Of a stretch of 64,000 nt of DNA, positions 1-31,507 are shown piece after piece. The notes beneath the pieces were generated by a model. It made no database searches. It was not told where the DNA came from and was given only the letters and a program-made list of their open reading frames with translations. Origin of the DNA: Apricaphanius iberus (taxonomy: Eukaryota > Chordata > Actinopteri > Cyprinodontiformes > Aphaniidae); contig JAPXFQ010000494.1 of the NCBI GenBank assembly GCA_028564705.1, positions 2,418,001 to 2,482,000 of the forward strand. The letters run 5' to 3'. Positions within the stretch are counted from its first letter, which is position 1. Every line of letters starts with the position of its first letter. A program made the position numbers and the translations under genes.

Positions 1-2460
1 GAGATTGAGTTAGATTACACATTACACATGTTGCTTTATCCCTTTAAAAACAAAAAAACATTTGTTCAACTCATTATAACATAACAAAAATATTTAAAAA
101 ATGCTCACAGGGCGCAAATGCATTTGCAAGGAGATGTAAATATTGACTATTCAAGAAGAAAGTGGGAGAGCAATGATTGTCATCTGAGATGGCGTGTTTG
201 CAGCCTGCTCGTTGCCATGGTGACGGTAATTAGCTAAGTAGATCAGTGCTTTTTCAGGATGGGTCACATGTGAGCTGCAGGTGCAGTTCTCAAAACAAAC
301 TGCGAAACCTGCGCACACACATAACAACGGAAGTGACGGATCAAAACCATTACGTCGACCGCCACCACAGGTTGCTTTAAAGATCTTTAAGCTTTTTTTT
401 CCCCCTCGGTGATATAAAACTTTAGCAAACTTTAGCAAAATAATGCAAAATACTTTTTGTTTTACTTAAATTTTCTTTTTATGCTTTTCCTACATTGTTG
501 GGTTTTTATCAAATGCTAAATCTTTTTTTTAATTGATTCTCTGTTTTTAATTTTCATACTTTCTTTACCAACAAATCATGTAAAGCACATTGAATTGCCT
601 TGTGTTGAAAGTGTGCAAATAAAATTGCTTTGCCTTACTAATCGTATTATAAAGGTGGATATGAAAGAATGTTGTTTTCTGTGTTTTGAATTAAAAACAA
701 AACACCAACTTCTGAGACACAACATTTCAGTTGACTGATAAAGTTCAACTTAACATAGATATAAGCTTTAACAGCACACCCAGATCCACTTAGGTTCTTT
801 ATCTCCCTGTGACACAAAACTCTAGCTGGAAAGGATGTTATTCAGTTACAGATTGTATCTAGGGCAAGTTTGCTCAGCTGGCAGATTTTTTATTTCATTA
901 TTATAAGGCTGAATCTTACAACACATATTTTCTTATTTTTTTCAAGGTTTGCCGGTTGTTAACATACTGAGGTAAGAGGCTAAACAGATGGTTTGGTCGT
1001 TTAAATGTAAAGAAAAAACCACATGTGATTAAAACACAACTGTTTAACAGTAGATAAAGTTGTTCATCAAATACAATGTCATTTTTATTTCGGCAGCCAC
1101 GATGATGTTCTTCTTTAGTTATTACAAAATCCCACCTTTATGCTGACCACTCTACCGGTAAGGCTAGTGAACACTAAAAAAAAGAAATTGAGAAAAAATT
1201 TAAAAATGACCCGTTCCTCTTAAATGTATCACTAGATTTCCAGGTCTATTTTTGCCACATCATCTGGAAGCGTATAAATAAATCTAAAACACTTACAGAG
1301 GAAATGTAGGAACACGTGGAGCGCTGTGAAGGGCCTCTACTGCTGACCACCTCCCAGAGAAGAGACTGACGTCTTCTGTTCAGACAGATATGAAAGAAAG
1401 GAGAGCACCGTTGAAATTTGTTTGCTGGTTTATGTCCTAAATATCCTTTCCAGAGAGTACCTAAAGCACAGCAGAGAATAAGCAGCTGTGAGACGAGGGA
1501 AAAAAATGGAGGAAGTCAAGAGGAGGTAGAGAAACGCGCGTAAAGAAGTTCCTCCCACTGCCCTTTTTTTCCCCTCACGTCGTCTTACACACATGGTGCT
1601 CTGTTACTTTACTGAATAGCACATCCCTGTTTTGGAAATGGGAACATTTATGCTCTTTCTTTGGAACATTATTCATTATAGTTGAAAGTGTCCTCTTGAG
1701 TAACATGAGGTATACACTGTTGATGTAAAACTGCATTTTCAGTTAAATGCTGACCTCATTAAACAGGATTACTGTTTCAAACTTGTTCTCATCCAGATGT
1801 TAGATCCACTAAAATGTACTTCTCATTTAATTTCATTTTTTGACCCAAAACACCGCCATCTAGTGGGTTAAAAACAGTTCAACATGTTATTTTATTTAAT
1901 CAGTGAGAAAATTTGCTAATCTGTTTAGTGCTCATGCTTTCCCCAAGAATATGACTCCCTGAGCAGTGAGCCATTATGCCCACTTTAAAAAAAAACCAAC
2001 ACAGTTAATAGTATCCATAAACTATAAATAGGGATTATTGTGTTATTTCTATGGATAAAAATATATAAGGATTATGAAAACTTCTGTTTGTCAAACCGGA
2101 AGCAATTTGGTTATAATCGTAACCTTTCCACTGTCGGTCCAATGAGAGCATGAATATCCTGGAGACCAACATATTTGATATGAATGAATGCATGTACTGT
2201 ATACTGGTTTACAATGTAGCCTATTTCATAATGCCTAAGAGCAATATTAGTCAATCTAGACAGTATTACAGTGAAAGGTCTATTACTAAATAGACTAAAA
2301 ATACTACAATCAATTATTGAAGAATTTTTACCCTCACCCGTTTCACTGTTGTAAGAAATACCACAGAATGTCCTAACACCTGCAATGTTGTAACCTTGCA
2401 TTTTGAAATGTCCTTACCAAAGAACAGGAGAATAAAAAGAAATGACTCGGAAATATAAAA
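1..2460. other. Gene-free AT-rich 3' flank of apex2
   Basis: I see no exon with splice-site or family support here. The open frames (for example minus 151-438 and 2111-2401) show no recognisable domain and look like chance. The stretch at about 575-636 resembles the 3' end of a common fish dispersed repeat, in which a run about low-nucleotide spacing to a cell-wide 'aaagcacattgaattgcctt' type sequence is followed by an AATAAA-like stretch. The rest is unassigned. Confidence 0.5.
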
Positions 2461-2464
2461 TTAT

Positions 2465-2470
2465 TTTATT
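2465..2470 (-). promoter_or_regulatory. apex2: Candidate polyadenylation signal of apex2
   Basis: Read on the minus strand this is AATAAA, 92 bases past the apex2 stop codon. It is the first canonical hexamer I found downstream, so it is a reasonable 3' end for a short 3' UTR. No transcript data support it. Confidence 0.5.
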
Positions 2471-2561
2471 TTCAATTCAGACAGAAAAAATACGTCTATA
2501 AAAACTATGAAATGATGAGACATATCTGTGGAGGTTTAACAACTAGGTTTCAGAAAACAAG

Positions 2562-5500
2562 TTACTTTGCTTTTTCTACCCACATAAAGAAATTACAGCG
2601 AGCCTCGGGGTTGGAAGCATGTCCCTGAGGCCGTCCACACACAAAGAACTGTTTGCCCATGTTTGGGCCCTCTTTTTTCACTGTACGAAGCACACAGGGT
2701 TCCCTGTGCACCTTGCAGCAGGGGGCTGGGGGTGGTCCATGAAGCACAGACTTCCAAAACACAGATGATGCCCCCTTCTTGACATCCGATTGCCCCACGG
2801 AGAGCTGAGAGGCCGGCTGTTTGGTCTTCACCGTTTTGTGTGCTTCTCCCATGGTGCTGCTAGTGCACAGCTGGGATGGAGCGTCAACAACAGGCTCAGC
2901 GTCTTCAGTTGTGCTGCCAGGGCCTGAACAAAGCCCACAGGCCGTGGATGCCTTTGGCTCGCTGTGTGATGAGGTAAATGCATCCAGACCAGGTGTGTTT
3001 TCACACTGTTTAACATCTGTGAGTTTGGGTTTGAAGAAAGAAAGGAGGTTACCCTGTGGCTTTAAAGAGGTATTTGTTGTCTTAGACTTCTTTCCCTTTG
3101 GGGGAGCAAATTCTGATGCTGATGACCGTTTTTTGCCGGAGATGTTTCCAGCGCAAAATGGGTTAATGTTCTCCCTCCTTTCCTCCTCTTCCTGAGATCC
3201 GGGTAAAGCTTTCTTTGGCTCAGGCTGAGAGGATTTTTGGTCCACTTTAACCAGGAAGCGGGAGAGTTTCTGCTGTTTGCCGGCAAACTCTGGTAGGTAG
3301 CGAGTGCAGAGTGGAGGAGGTTTGGAGCTGGGAAGAAGCGAACACTTCAGTTGGGCCCAAACGGGACAGTGATCAGAGCCCTCCACCTCGGGCATGATGT
3401 CCGCCCCCGCAAACTGTTCGTGGGCGAGTCGGCAGTCAGCAAATATGTAATCAATACGGGTGCCGTAGTTAGTCTGTCGTGCTCCGGTGAGAGTGGACCA
3501 ACACGTGAAGGCATTGGTACGAGTTGGGTGAAAATACCGGAAGATATCTACAAATTTTCCCATTTGGGAACAATTTGTTAACTCTGACTCTTTATGATGT
3601 TCCTCCTCTTCAGACTCCTCTTCCTCTTCTTGCCTGCTACTGTACAAAAAGCCATTTAGCCATTTTCTCCCAGGATTTTCATCAAAATCATCCTAAGCAA
3701 TATGAGAGAAAAATGTTGTTACTGGAGAACCCAAGCAAGAGCAAGCAGCGTAATGGTGAAAAGCAGTGAGACCCTCTTTCTATGCTAGGAATTTATGATT
3801 TTTACCCATGATGAGATTATTTAAATTCAATCTAAAGCACATAAATATTTACAATATATTGTATACTGGGATTATCAATGAAACAAAAACAAAATAGAAA
3901 ATCTGTGTAAGTCAAACTAAGTACAACCTTTGCTGCTTTCATAAGACTTGAGGGTCAGGACCAACCATGTACTGCTCATTATATTATTAAATTAAACGTT
4001 ACCATATATAGAAGCTACATATATGCAGCAGTTCTGGCAGTTTGCAACAGCGTTGACCCCAGAAAATCAACACAAATGTCTGACTGTGCTGTAGTCAGAA
4101 ACTGCAAACATCCACAAACTTCCTCTCTCTACAGAAAATCAAAAGTTAAAGAACGATGAGGAAAAACTCTAAACAAGTATGTCTTGTGTTGAAAGAGTAC
4201 CAAAAAGTCCTCCTTCGGGTTTGCAAAACTGAATCTGAAAGGAACTCCTGAAGAGATGTTACAAAGGTGAGACCAAAGTAGAGATGCTTGTACTAAATTT
4301 GGTGAATCCTTGTCTGAGTTAACAAGGTAAAAAAAAAAAAGGAGTCCCAGCAACACTTGAAAATGTGAAAAGGTACAAAGAGTTAATGGCTTTTTTTAGC
4401 CATAAACCATATACCTTAAAAATATATGTTTTTTTAAATCATGACAACATCTAGCATAGCCGATATAGTCAACCTGCGTGCTTTCAATGCCTTCATCATA
4501 ATAGTGCTTCATTTTTAACATACACCCATAACACTAGCATGAATTTCAGTAACCTTTAAACTATTTCCAGGGAGTAAAATATTATATTAGGTGTGAAACC
4601 TTTCTACGTTTATACGTTTTCAAAACTTTTACTTACAATATCACTTGGGTCACAATGGTCTATTGGCCGATGAGATGTATTCACATCTCCTAAAATGATC
4701 ACATGGCTGAAAGATAGAAAAGACAGTTAAAAAATATGTTAGAATGAAGCAGAGGAAAAGCAGAGCTATATTTGTTTCAGATTATAAGAATAATCTTCAA
4801 AATATTTCATTTAAATTCTATGTGACAAATCAACACGAAGTAGCACATAATTAGGAAGTGGAATTGCAATTACAGCAGCTGGCCTTCTGAGGAATTTCTC
4901 AATCAGCTTTTCACAACTAGAAGCTTATTTTCTTTTTTTTGACCATTCATTGTTTGTAAATTGGCTCTAGCCCAGTCAGATTAAATGAAGAGCGTCTGTG
5001 AACAAGACTTTTCAAATCTTACAATAGAATACATTTAGATTTGGACTTTGACTGGGCCATTCTAACTTGTAAACATTTTTAAAAGACTGACGCTGCCACT
5101 ACTATGTTTCACGGTGGGCATGTCGTTTTCAGTGTGAGCTGCACCATTAGTAATCTACCACAAGTAGTTTACATGTAGGCCAAAAATTTTAAATAAGGTA
5201 ACACCTGAATAGAGCCCCTCCTCTCACATGTTTGTTCCCCGCATGGTTTGGACCAGTCAGCAAAAGCGACTTTATGTGGCTTTCTTTCAACACTGGCCTT
5301 TTCTTTCTACTTTTCCACAGATGTAATATCTTGATAGTTTTCCTGTCAACAAATCCTCCCCCTGAGCTGTTGATCTATGCAGAAGGTTTAGATGTTTATT
5401 TGTGAAAACAGTCCATCACTTTCTGCAAGCCCTTGTTTTTGTCTATCATATGCCAAATAAAAAAGTAAATGCCTGCAGTTGTGACATGTAAAAATTGTAT

Positions 5501-5578
5501 TACTATTAAGGCCTGCTGCTAAAACTGAAATATGTTTTCAACAATCATTAATATTTGTAATTTTAGAATTCCTAAAGC

Positions 5579-5612
<34 letters not shown>

Positions 5613-6643
5613 TATAAAGTAAATAGTTAATATTGTAGTTAAAACGTTTGTGGTGAAATCAGGAAACACCTGTGCCAGATTTCTAGTTAGTGGAAATGAT
5701 TCAGCATTCTCACCTCCCGCCTTTTAATAAAGCTTCAGCCCGACACTGAAGCAGCTTGTAGAACTGCATCTTGAACCGCTTTCGCTCCGGCTTGTCTGGA
5801 TCCGCACGTGGGCAGTAGACATTTATTACAGTAACAACCTGCTCTTCGTCCTGACACCTGTGGATGAGAAACAAAAATAAAGCAAACTGCTACGTGTTGC
5901 ATTTACAAAAATGAATATTAGTAAATTAATGACCGAAATATCTGAATGCAGAAGCAGAAATACACACTAAATTCATCACATGCTCAAAAGTATGAACTTT
6001 TCTCTTACATTATATTGTGCTGTGTGATGACGGCTCGCCCCTCGTTGTCCAAAAGCTGCAGCTCCTCACCTGAAAAGTCAGCGTGGTCACCATAGCATCC
6101 AACAGCTCCCTCATGGTTGGTCAGCAGACCCGTGAGCCCCTCCTCAGCAGCAAAGGGAGTGGCATTATCCCTGCAGTAAGTTGCAACCCCTGTAAACACC
6201 AGGCATTGGACATGATACTGTAACAACAGTTGACACAAGGTTATGAGCTTCCTTTTTCTGCAACAGCTATCTCTAAATAAACACAAGGCTCATTTATATG
6301 ATAGTTTGTGGGATGTTATGGCTGGGAGTGTTGAATAATAAACCTGAATAACCGCTGCGTCCTCGACTGTAGCTGAAATACGAGTTGTAGCCGTCAACAA
6401 TAGCCGTCCTCTCATCCAGCAGGTCTCCTAAGAATCACAAACAACGGCTTTAACCTGTTAATGTTTTCATAACAGAGCTCTGATTGGAGCACAGTGGGGG
6501 GACAGCTTCTCTGATTTTTAACACTTACTTGTGACTTTTGTCTCCTGAACACAGATGATATCTGATTGCAGGCTATCAAGAGCATTTTTTATCCCGCCTT
6601 TAAATGTCCTAATCCCGTTAATATTCCAGGTGACAAGCTTCAT
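2562..6643 (-). CDS. apex2: DNA-(apurinic or apyrimidinic site) endonuclease 2 (APE2)
   Basis: APE2 is a nuclear AP endonuclease and 3'-5' exonuclease of the exonuclease III fold; it acts in base-excision repair and ATR-Chk1 signalling and binds PCNA. The coding exons, in transcript order, are 6529-6643, 6344-6427, 6009-6189, 5714-5857, 4637-4706 and 2562-3692. All junctions are GT/AG, the phases match, and the total is 1725 nt (574 residues, a little longer than human APE2). Residues that align with the APE1 active site are all present: N7 and N9 in WNINGIR, E34 in VQETK, Y141 in NVYCP, D182 and N184 in GDVN, D279 in RIDYIF, and D305/H306 in GSDHCP. A PCNA-binding PIP box, QGNLLSFF, lies at 411-418. 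The C-terminal 50 or so residues form a GRF zinc finger with the C/H/C/C ligands and the RCNFFMW ending. An acidic run, EEEEESEEEE, follows at about 220-229. The start is the ATG before KLVTWNING, which matches the family N terminus. The large fourth intron (4707-5713) holds a Tc1 remnant. Exon calls are inferred, but every block matches the family. Confidence 0.95.
4820..5480 (-). mobile_element. Decayed Tc1-like transposon fragment in apex2 intron 4
   Basis: Read on the minus strand, this contains ordered but eroded pieces of a Tc1-type transposase gene. Examples on the plus strand are 'gactttgactgggccattct' (5043-5062), 'tgtttcacggtgggcatg' (5105-5122) and 'tggctttctttcaacactgg' (5277-5296), which correspond to standard fish Tc1 coding segments. 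No intact frame remains and I could not place either terminal repeat. Confidence 0.65.
5579..5612. repeat. (TAA)n microsatellite
   Basis: This is an uninterrupted run of about eleven AAT/TAA units inside apex2 intron 4, after the Tc1 fragment. Confidence 0.95.
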
Positions 6644-6730
6644 GGCTTCTCAACTAAAGAGCGGCAAAAATCCTACGCGAAGAATCGGAAGCAAACCGGA
6701 TGTTAAACACGACGCAAGCGGAAGTCAACT
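6644..6730 (-). promoter_or_regulatory. apex2: Probable apex2 promoter with clustered ETS-like sites
   Basis: Within 40 bases just upstream of the apex2 start there are three ETS-type cores: CGGAAGC at 6686-6692, CCGGATGT at 6696-6703 and GCGGAAGT at 6718-6725. Short-range ETS clusters are common in TATA-less housekeeping promoters. Function is inferred from position and motif only. Confidence 0.45.
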
Positions 6731-7969
<1,239 letters not shown>

Positions 7970-7990
<21 letters not shown>

Positions 7991-8250
7991 GTACCTTGAT
8001 GGTACGTAAGAGGGCGCATGCGTGCCTTCACGTTTTCAGCGCGCGTCTGACAGTCGACCCCTCCGCGAAACGAGGGAAGCAGGTGGGTTGGGAGGAAGGG
8101 GAGCGGCTGTTTGCTGAACCAAACCCGGTACCGCTAGTTACTAACGTGATTAGGAGACCGCTGGTGTCGAGTGCTCCTCAGGAAGGAGCAACGTATCCGT
8201 TTTGTGGCGGCAGGAGAACTCCATCTTTGAAATAAAACGGCAGGGTGAGT
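7970..8250 (+). promoter_or_regulatory. Probable BICD promoter and noncoding exon 1
   Basis: This is a locally GC- and CpG-rich island in AT-rich surroundings. It holds GCGCATGCGT (8014-8023), a good match to the NRF1 site. A splice donor 'cagg|gtgagt' ends a candidate untranslated first exon at 8244. No initiator or TATA box is evident, so the transcription start is only bracketed at about 7970-8100. Confidence 0.5.
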
Positions 8251-9984
8251 ACGTAGTTTGGCTGCTGATGGCTGACTATTCAAGCTAATTAGCTCGTCTG
8301 ATAGGATTCAACTGATGAGAGTGAGAGAGAGCTCAGTGGCGGCTGTTTGGTCCCCGGCTTTGTGAACTTATAAGATTTAGAGGCTTGATCTCTCAACTCT
8401 GCTAGTGAGTCTACATTGTGGTTTCGTTCTGTGTGTGCATCACATTAAGCTAAGCTACCGATGCTAGCAGTCTGGTCAGTGTTCTGTTTCTCTGGACCGG
8501 TGTCGTTTTCGGGTTTGCATCCCGGTCAGACTACCTCTCATCATTTATATAACAGATTCGACAAATAATTTAAGTAATGAACGATTGGAGACGCACAGCT
8601 GGTACTGCTTCGCGAGCTGGTTGAATCAGATGCTTTCAGGATGAGTAACTAACTACATCATCTGGGCGCTGGACAACAACCGGGGCAGCTGGTCTATCTA
8701 TCTTCGTTCAAAGATGCAGCCATGAGGAAGTAAATTGAAATATATTTCAATTTTTCAATATTTCAATATTTCTTGGTCAAACTATAATGGTTCCTCGTCG
8801 TTTTAAAAAAAATACACTTTGTTTTCTGGCTGTTCTGTAGCTGACATGTGTAACTCAATAGTTAGGAGGCCAAATTCTGACAGATACGAGTGGATTGAGC
8901 ACAGCCATCTCATTGTAATAATGGGATCCAGTTTCTCTCCGTTGCTGCCGATGATCTCAAGAGTCATTCATACCGAGCTTTAAATAATTTGAATGGCTTT
9001 TAATGTGCTGTCTCTCAGCCAAAACCCTTTTGTTTTACAGGAGAACATAAGCAAAGTCAGCTCTGAAATATGAGATGAGCAGGAAATGCTTAGTTAGGTA
9101 ATTTTAGACTGTAGCCTCACCACGCAGTGGTTCAAGTTTTAGATGCTTTCTAACACAACCATTAGCAGCGTTAATGTTCACAATCTATTTCATAACTGAT
9201 TATTTCGGTTTTACTACCCTGATTATAGTAAAATGGAATAATTATGTAAGTTGTAAATAAACAACGAATGAAATTATTTGAACATCACACAACTTGTGAT
9301 TGGGAAATGATTAACAACAGATTATTTTGGAGTAATTCTGAACTCAGTGGTAGTCACAAATCTTCAAGTTGGAAGTTCTGTGCATCCTTGCGTAGGTGAC
9401 GGAGAGCCCTTGCGTTGATGGATAATGGCGTTGCGTCAATCCATCTCCGTCACAACAGAGAAGCGTAAACTAGGCTTCACCCCTGTGAGGCGTCCACCTT
9501 TTTCTTTTACAGTCTGTAAACACTTTGGATCTGAGGAAGCAAGTTGGAGGAGTTTTTTAAAAATCCAACTCCTTACCTGTAAAGCCTTGCTGTAAATGAT
9601 GGCACCTTTTTGTGATGTGTGAGCTGCCCATGCCATACCCACTGACCACAAAACACTATTCCACTCAGCCTCGGCCCATTTTAAACGAGTGTTTTTCTCA
9701 GAGAGGATGGATGTTTTTCAGCATGCTTGTGATGGACTGCAAACCCAAATTTCTTTTAGTTTTTTTACTTCCATCAAAGACAAAATTACCTTATTTTTGA
9801 TTAATTGATCAAATCTGTTCTTTTAATATGTTCCAATGTGAATACAATACTGGTTTTGGGAATTCAAAAACCTTTTTTTCTTTTTATACTGCGTCCAACC
9901 CTTTTTAGCATCCGAGTTTTTAACCATTAATGCATAAGTTCTAAATACTTTTTGGGCTCTCCTTCTATTATGTCTCGTTTGCAG
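8245..9984 (+). other. BICD intron 1
   Basis: This is the stretch between the candidate donor at 8245 and the acceptor 'gtttgcag' that ends at 9984. No exon or recognisable transposon is seen. The first few hundred bases stay CpG-rich, as expected next to a promoter. Confidence 0.45.
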
Positions 9985-9994
9985 CACTGTGGTT

Positions 9995-10012
9995 ATGAGG
10001 ACGGAGGAGTGA
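9995..10012 (+). promoter_or_regulatory. Short upstream open reading frame in the BICD 5' UTR
   Basis: Just after the exon 2 acceptor there is ATG AGG ACG GAG GAG TGA, a five-codon frame that ends 48 bases before the main ATG at 10061. It is in the same reading frame as the main start. Whether it is translated depends on the transcript actually using this acceptor. Confidence 0.45.
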
Positions 10013-10060
10013 GGGTGTCGCAGCTGAACGTTGGCAGATAAGCGGAAGGCCGGGGCAAAC

Positions 10061-29022
<18,962 letters not shown>

Positions 29023-29190
29023 CAGGCCCATGAATAGCAAGTGTTATATATTATAGATATTAAATAAGCTGTTTCTTTCTTCTTATTTTTTTTTAACCTT
29101 TCGTGTGTTCTCAAAACTTTTAGATGTGGAGATAATTCGGTGTAATGAATTAACCTAACTTTGGTTTAATCCTGATTGTTGCATGGCTTA
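29023..29190 (+). other. Downstream flank of the BICD long exon
   Basis: After the stop at 29022 no canonical AATAAA lies within 150 bases, so the 3' end of a read-through transcript is not placed. Confidence 0.4.
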
Positions 29191-31394
29191 CACAGTGACT
29201 TGTGAAAGCATTCATACTACTTGAATATTTTTTTGGGATTTTGTGACGTTACAACCACAAACTTCAACGTATTAACTTGGGACTCTGTGTGTTAAACCAA
29301 GACAAGGTAGGTAATGATTTTAGAGTAAATTTGTTGTTTTTAACATTTGCTGCCTAATTTTGACTGAAACTCTTGCCCATTCTTACTTGTGAAATAGCTC
29401 AATCTCTGTGTCAGACTAGATGAAGAGCTTCAGACCTTAAGTCTCTGGCTCTATGTCCAGGGTGTGTTTCTCCTGGAAAGGTAACCGCTACCAAAAGTCC
29501 CAGATGACCGTATTTAGCTCTGTTCTTCTTAACATAAACCCTGACCAGCTGTCTTTGATAAGGAAAAGCATCCTACAAAATTATACCGCCATCACCGTGC
29601 TTTACAAGGAACTTTTTATTTTACTTTTAGAGTGATGTGCTGTGGTTGTTTTCCTCCATTTACTTTAATTTCTATCCATTTCTCTGTAATTTCATTAGTC
29701 TCCTACATGGCTTCTGCTCAGAGGTGCTTATTAACTAGTTACATTTTCTTAGTGCCCTTGAAAAAGAAAAGTACTTTTAGGGGTGGTTTACTACACTGTA
29801 TTTTTACTTGAGTAATATTTTTATGAAGTATTGCTTCTCTCACTTAAGATTTCTGACTACAAACAAGCTTGTTTTGACTTAGTTTTACTTAGAAAACAAA
29901 AAGAGAAAATTTTTCATTGGGGAAAATGTTCCTTCTACTTGAATTTTTAATTTTGTAGATATGTATTTTTATTTATTTAAGACTTTAAATTTTGCAAATA
30001 ACTCCATATTTTTGGATGTTACATAATTTTTCAAATGTAATAAATACTTGAGTTGCATTTTAAGTAATATCTTTTTTACTCTTGAGTAGTGGTGTGACGA
30101 TTCTACAAATCCTCAATTTGATTTTCAATTTTAAGGTCACGATTTGAATCTATTCTAAATTATTTTTTTTCTTTCACAGTACGGAGCCATATGTCATTTT
30201 TAGACTCGTCTGAGATCATTGGTTTTATTCATTACATTTTTACAGTAAATCTTATTTTAAAGGACAAAATTAATGCAGTTTTTATTATTGTTGTGTAATG
30301 TAACACATTAGGCATTAATGTTCAAATTGAAATAATTTATTTACAATAAATGTGTAGCAGTATTGTTTAAATAACAGAAATTATTAGTAACAGAGGGTGG
30401 CTGCCATCTAGTGACTCTTTATAGTTATAGTTGAGAGTAGAATGAGCGGCTTTAGTTCTGCTCCTGCTGCCTCATCTATCCTAACCGTGGTCGAGCTTTA
30501 GCTTAGCCAATAGCTACTTGCTAGCGTCAGCTAATGTGCTCTGTAGACGTGGGATGTGACACAGGCACTTAAAATGCAACCAGGTAAATTGTGAGTTTTA
30601 TGGGAACTGGTGAGAGTTACTTATTAGGCAAAAAAGCAATGTGTGGTTCCTTTTGATGGGACGGTAGTCTGCTAAATGTTGCTACAGAGTCCCGAGTGGG
30701 ACATGGCAGGAGGTGATCGCGATCCTCTTTTGGATTTCAATGTACAAGGTAGTAACGTAATTTCGTTCTATTTTGATACAAAATCGAGATCGTGACACCC
30801 CTACTCTTAAGTGATTATTTGGATTACTAGTTTTTACTTGAGTAAAAATGTGTTGAAGTAGTGCTACTATTATTTGAGTACTTTGCCACTTTACCCATCT
30901 CTGCTTGTGGTTGTTGAAGGAAAGCTCTGAGAAAAAATGGGACATTTCTCATCATTTCCACCTTACCTGGCCTGGGTGGAAATGTCTTGGTAGATTTTTC
31001 AGTTGTCACACACAGTTCTCTAAGATGCTCAAATCTTGATATATTGTTTAATAACTTTATACTTTAAACTTATCCAGAGATTTATAGCTGACCTGATGCA
31101 TTTTTGTATTTTTTTACGGATGTTCTCCTACAAACCCCGAACCCTTCACAGAACGGCTTTGTGGGAGTTTTATTGATACTAAATTGTACACAGGTGCTTT
31201 GTTTGCTAATTGATTTTATAAAGGAAGTAGTTTTTTATATAGTGGTATCAGAAAAAAAGGGTCTGACTACAAATGCAAGACTATTTTCTTTTATGTTTTG
31301 CTAATGTTTTTCATGGAAATTCCTAATAAAATACATGAAAGTTTGTGGTTGTAACCAAACTGTTAAAGGGGTATGAATGATTTTGCAACATCTG
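29191..31394. mobile_element. Tc1-like element, expanded by nested insertions
   Basis: The left end 'cacagtgacttgtgaaagca' begins directly after TA (29189-29190). It is an inverted match to the right end 'aatgattttgcaacatctg', which is followed by TA (31395-31396). Both ends carry the 'gttacaaccacaaactt' segment found in fish Tc1 inverted repeats. Eroded Tc1 coding pieces occur at 29400-29620 on the minus strand. The total of 2.2 kb, longer than a normal 1.3-1.6 kb Tc1, is explained by the insertions inside. Confidence 0.65.
30087..30803. mobile_element. hAT-type nonautonomous element
   Basis: The left terminus tagtggtgtgacgat pairs with the right terminus atcgtgacaccccta as an inverted repeat with two mismatches. 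It is flanked by an 8-bp duplication, CTCTTGAG on the left (30079-30086) and CTCTTAAG on the right (30804-30811). Both an 8-bp duplication and a TAGNG start are typical of hAT. No transposase frame is visible in its 717 bp. Flanking 'tttttacttgagta' repeats on both sides belong to the older host repeat. Confidence 0.75.
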
Positions 31395-31507
31395 TAGATC
31401 TGCTTATCATTATCATTCACTCTCATATTATCAAGTTCTTTTTTTTTTTCCTGATTAAGTTAAACTTAATGTTTTTGTTTTGTCTCTGTCTCCCCCTGTT
31501 TCTGTAG

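Noticed and set aside
2821..3581. Plus-strand frames opposite the apex2 last exon
   Set aside because: They are antisense shadows of the real apex2 coding exon.
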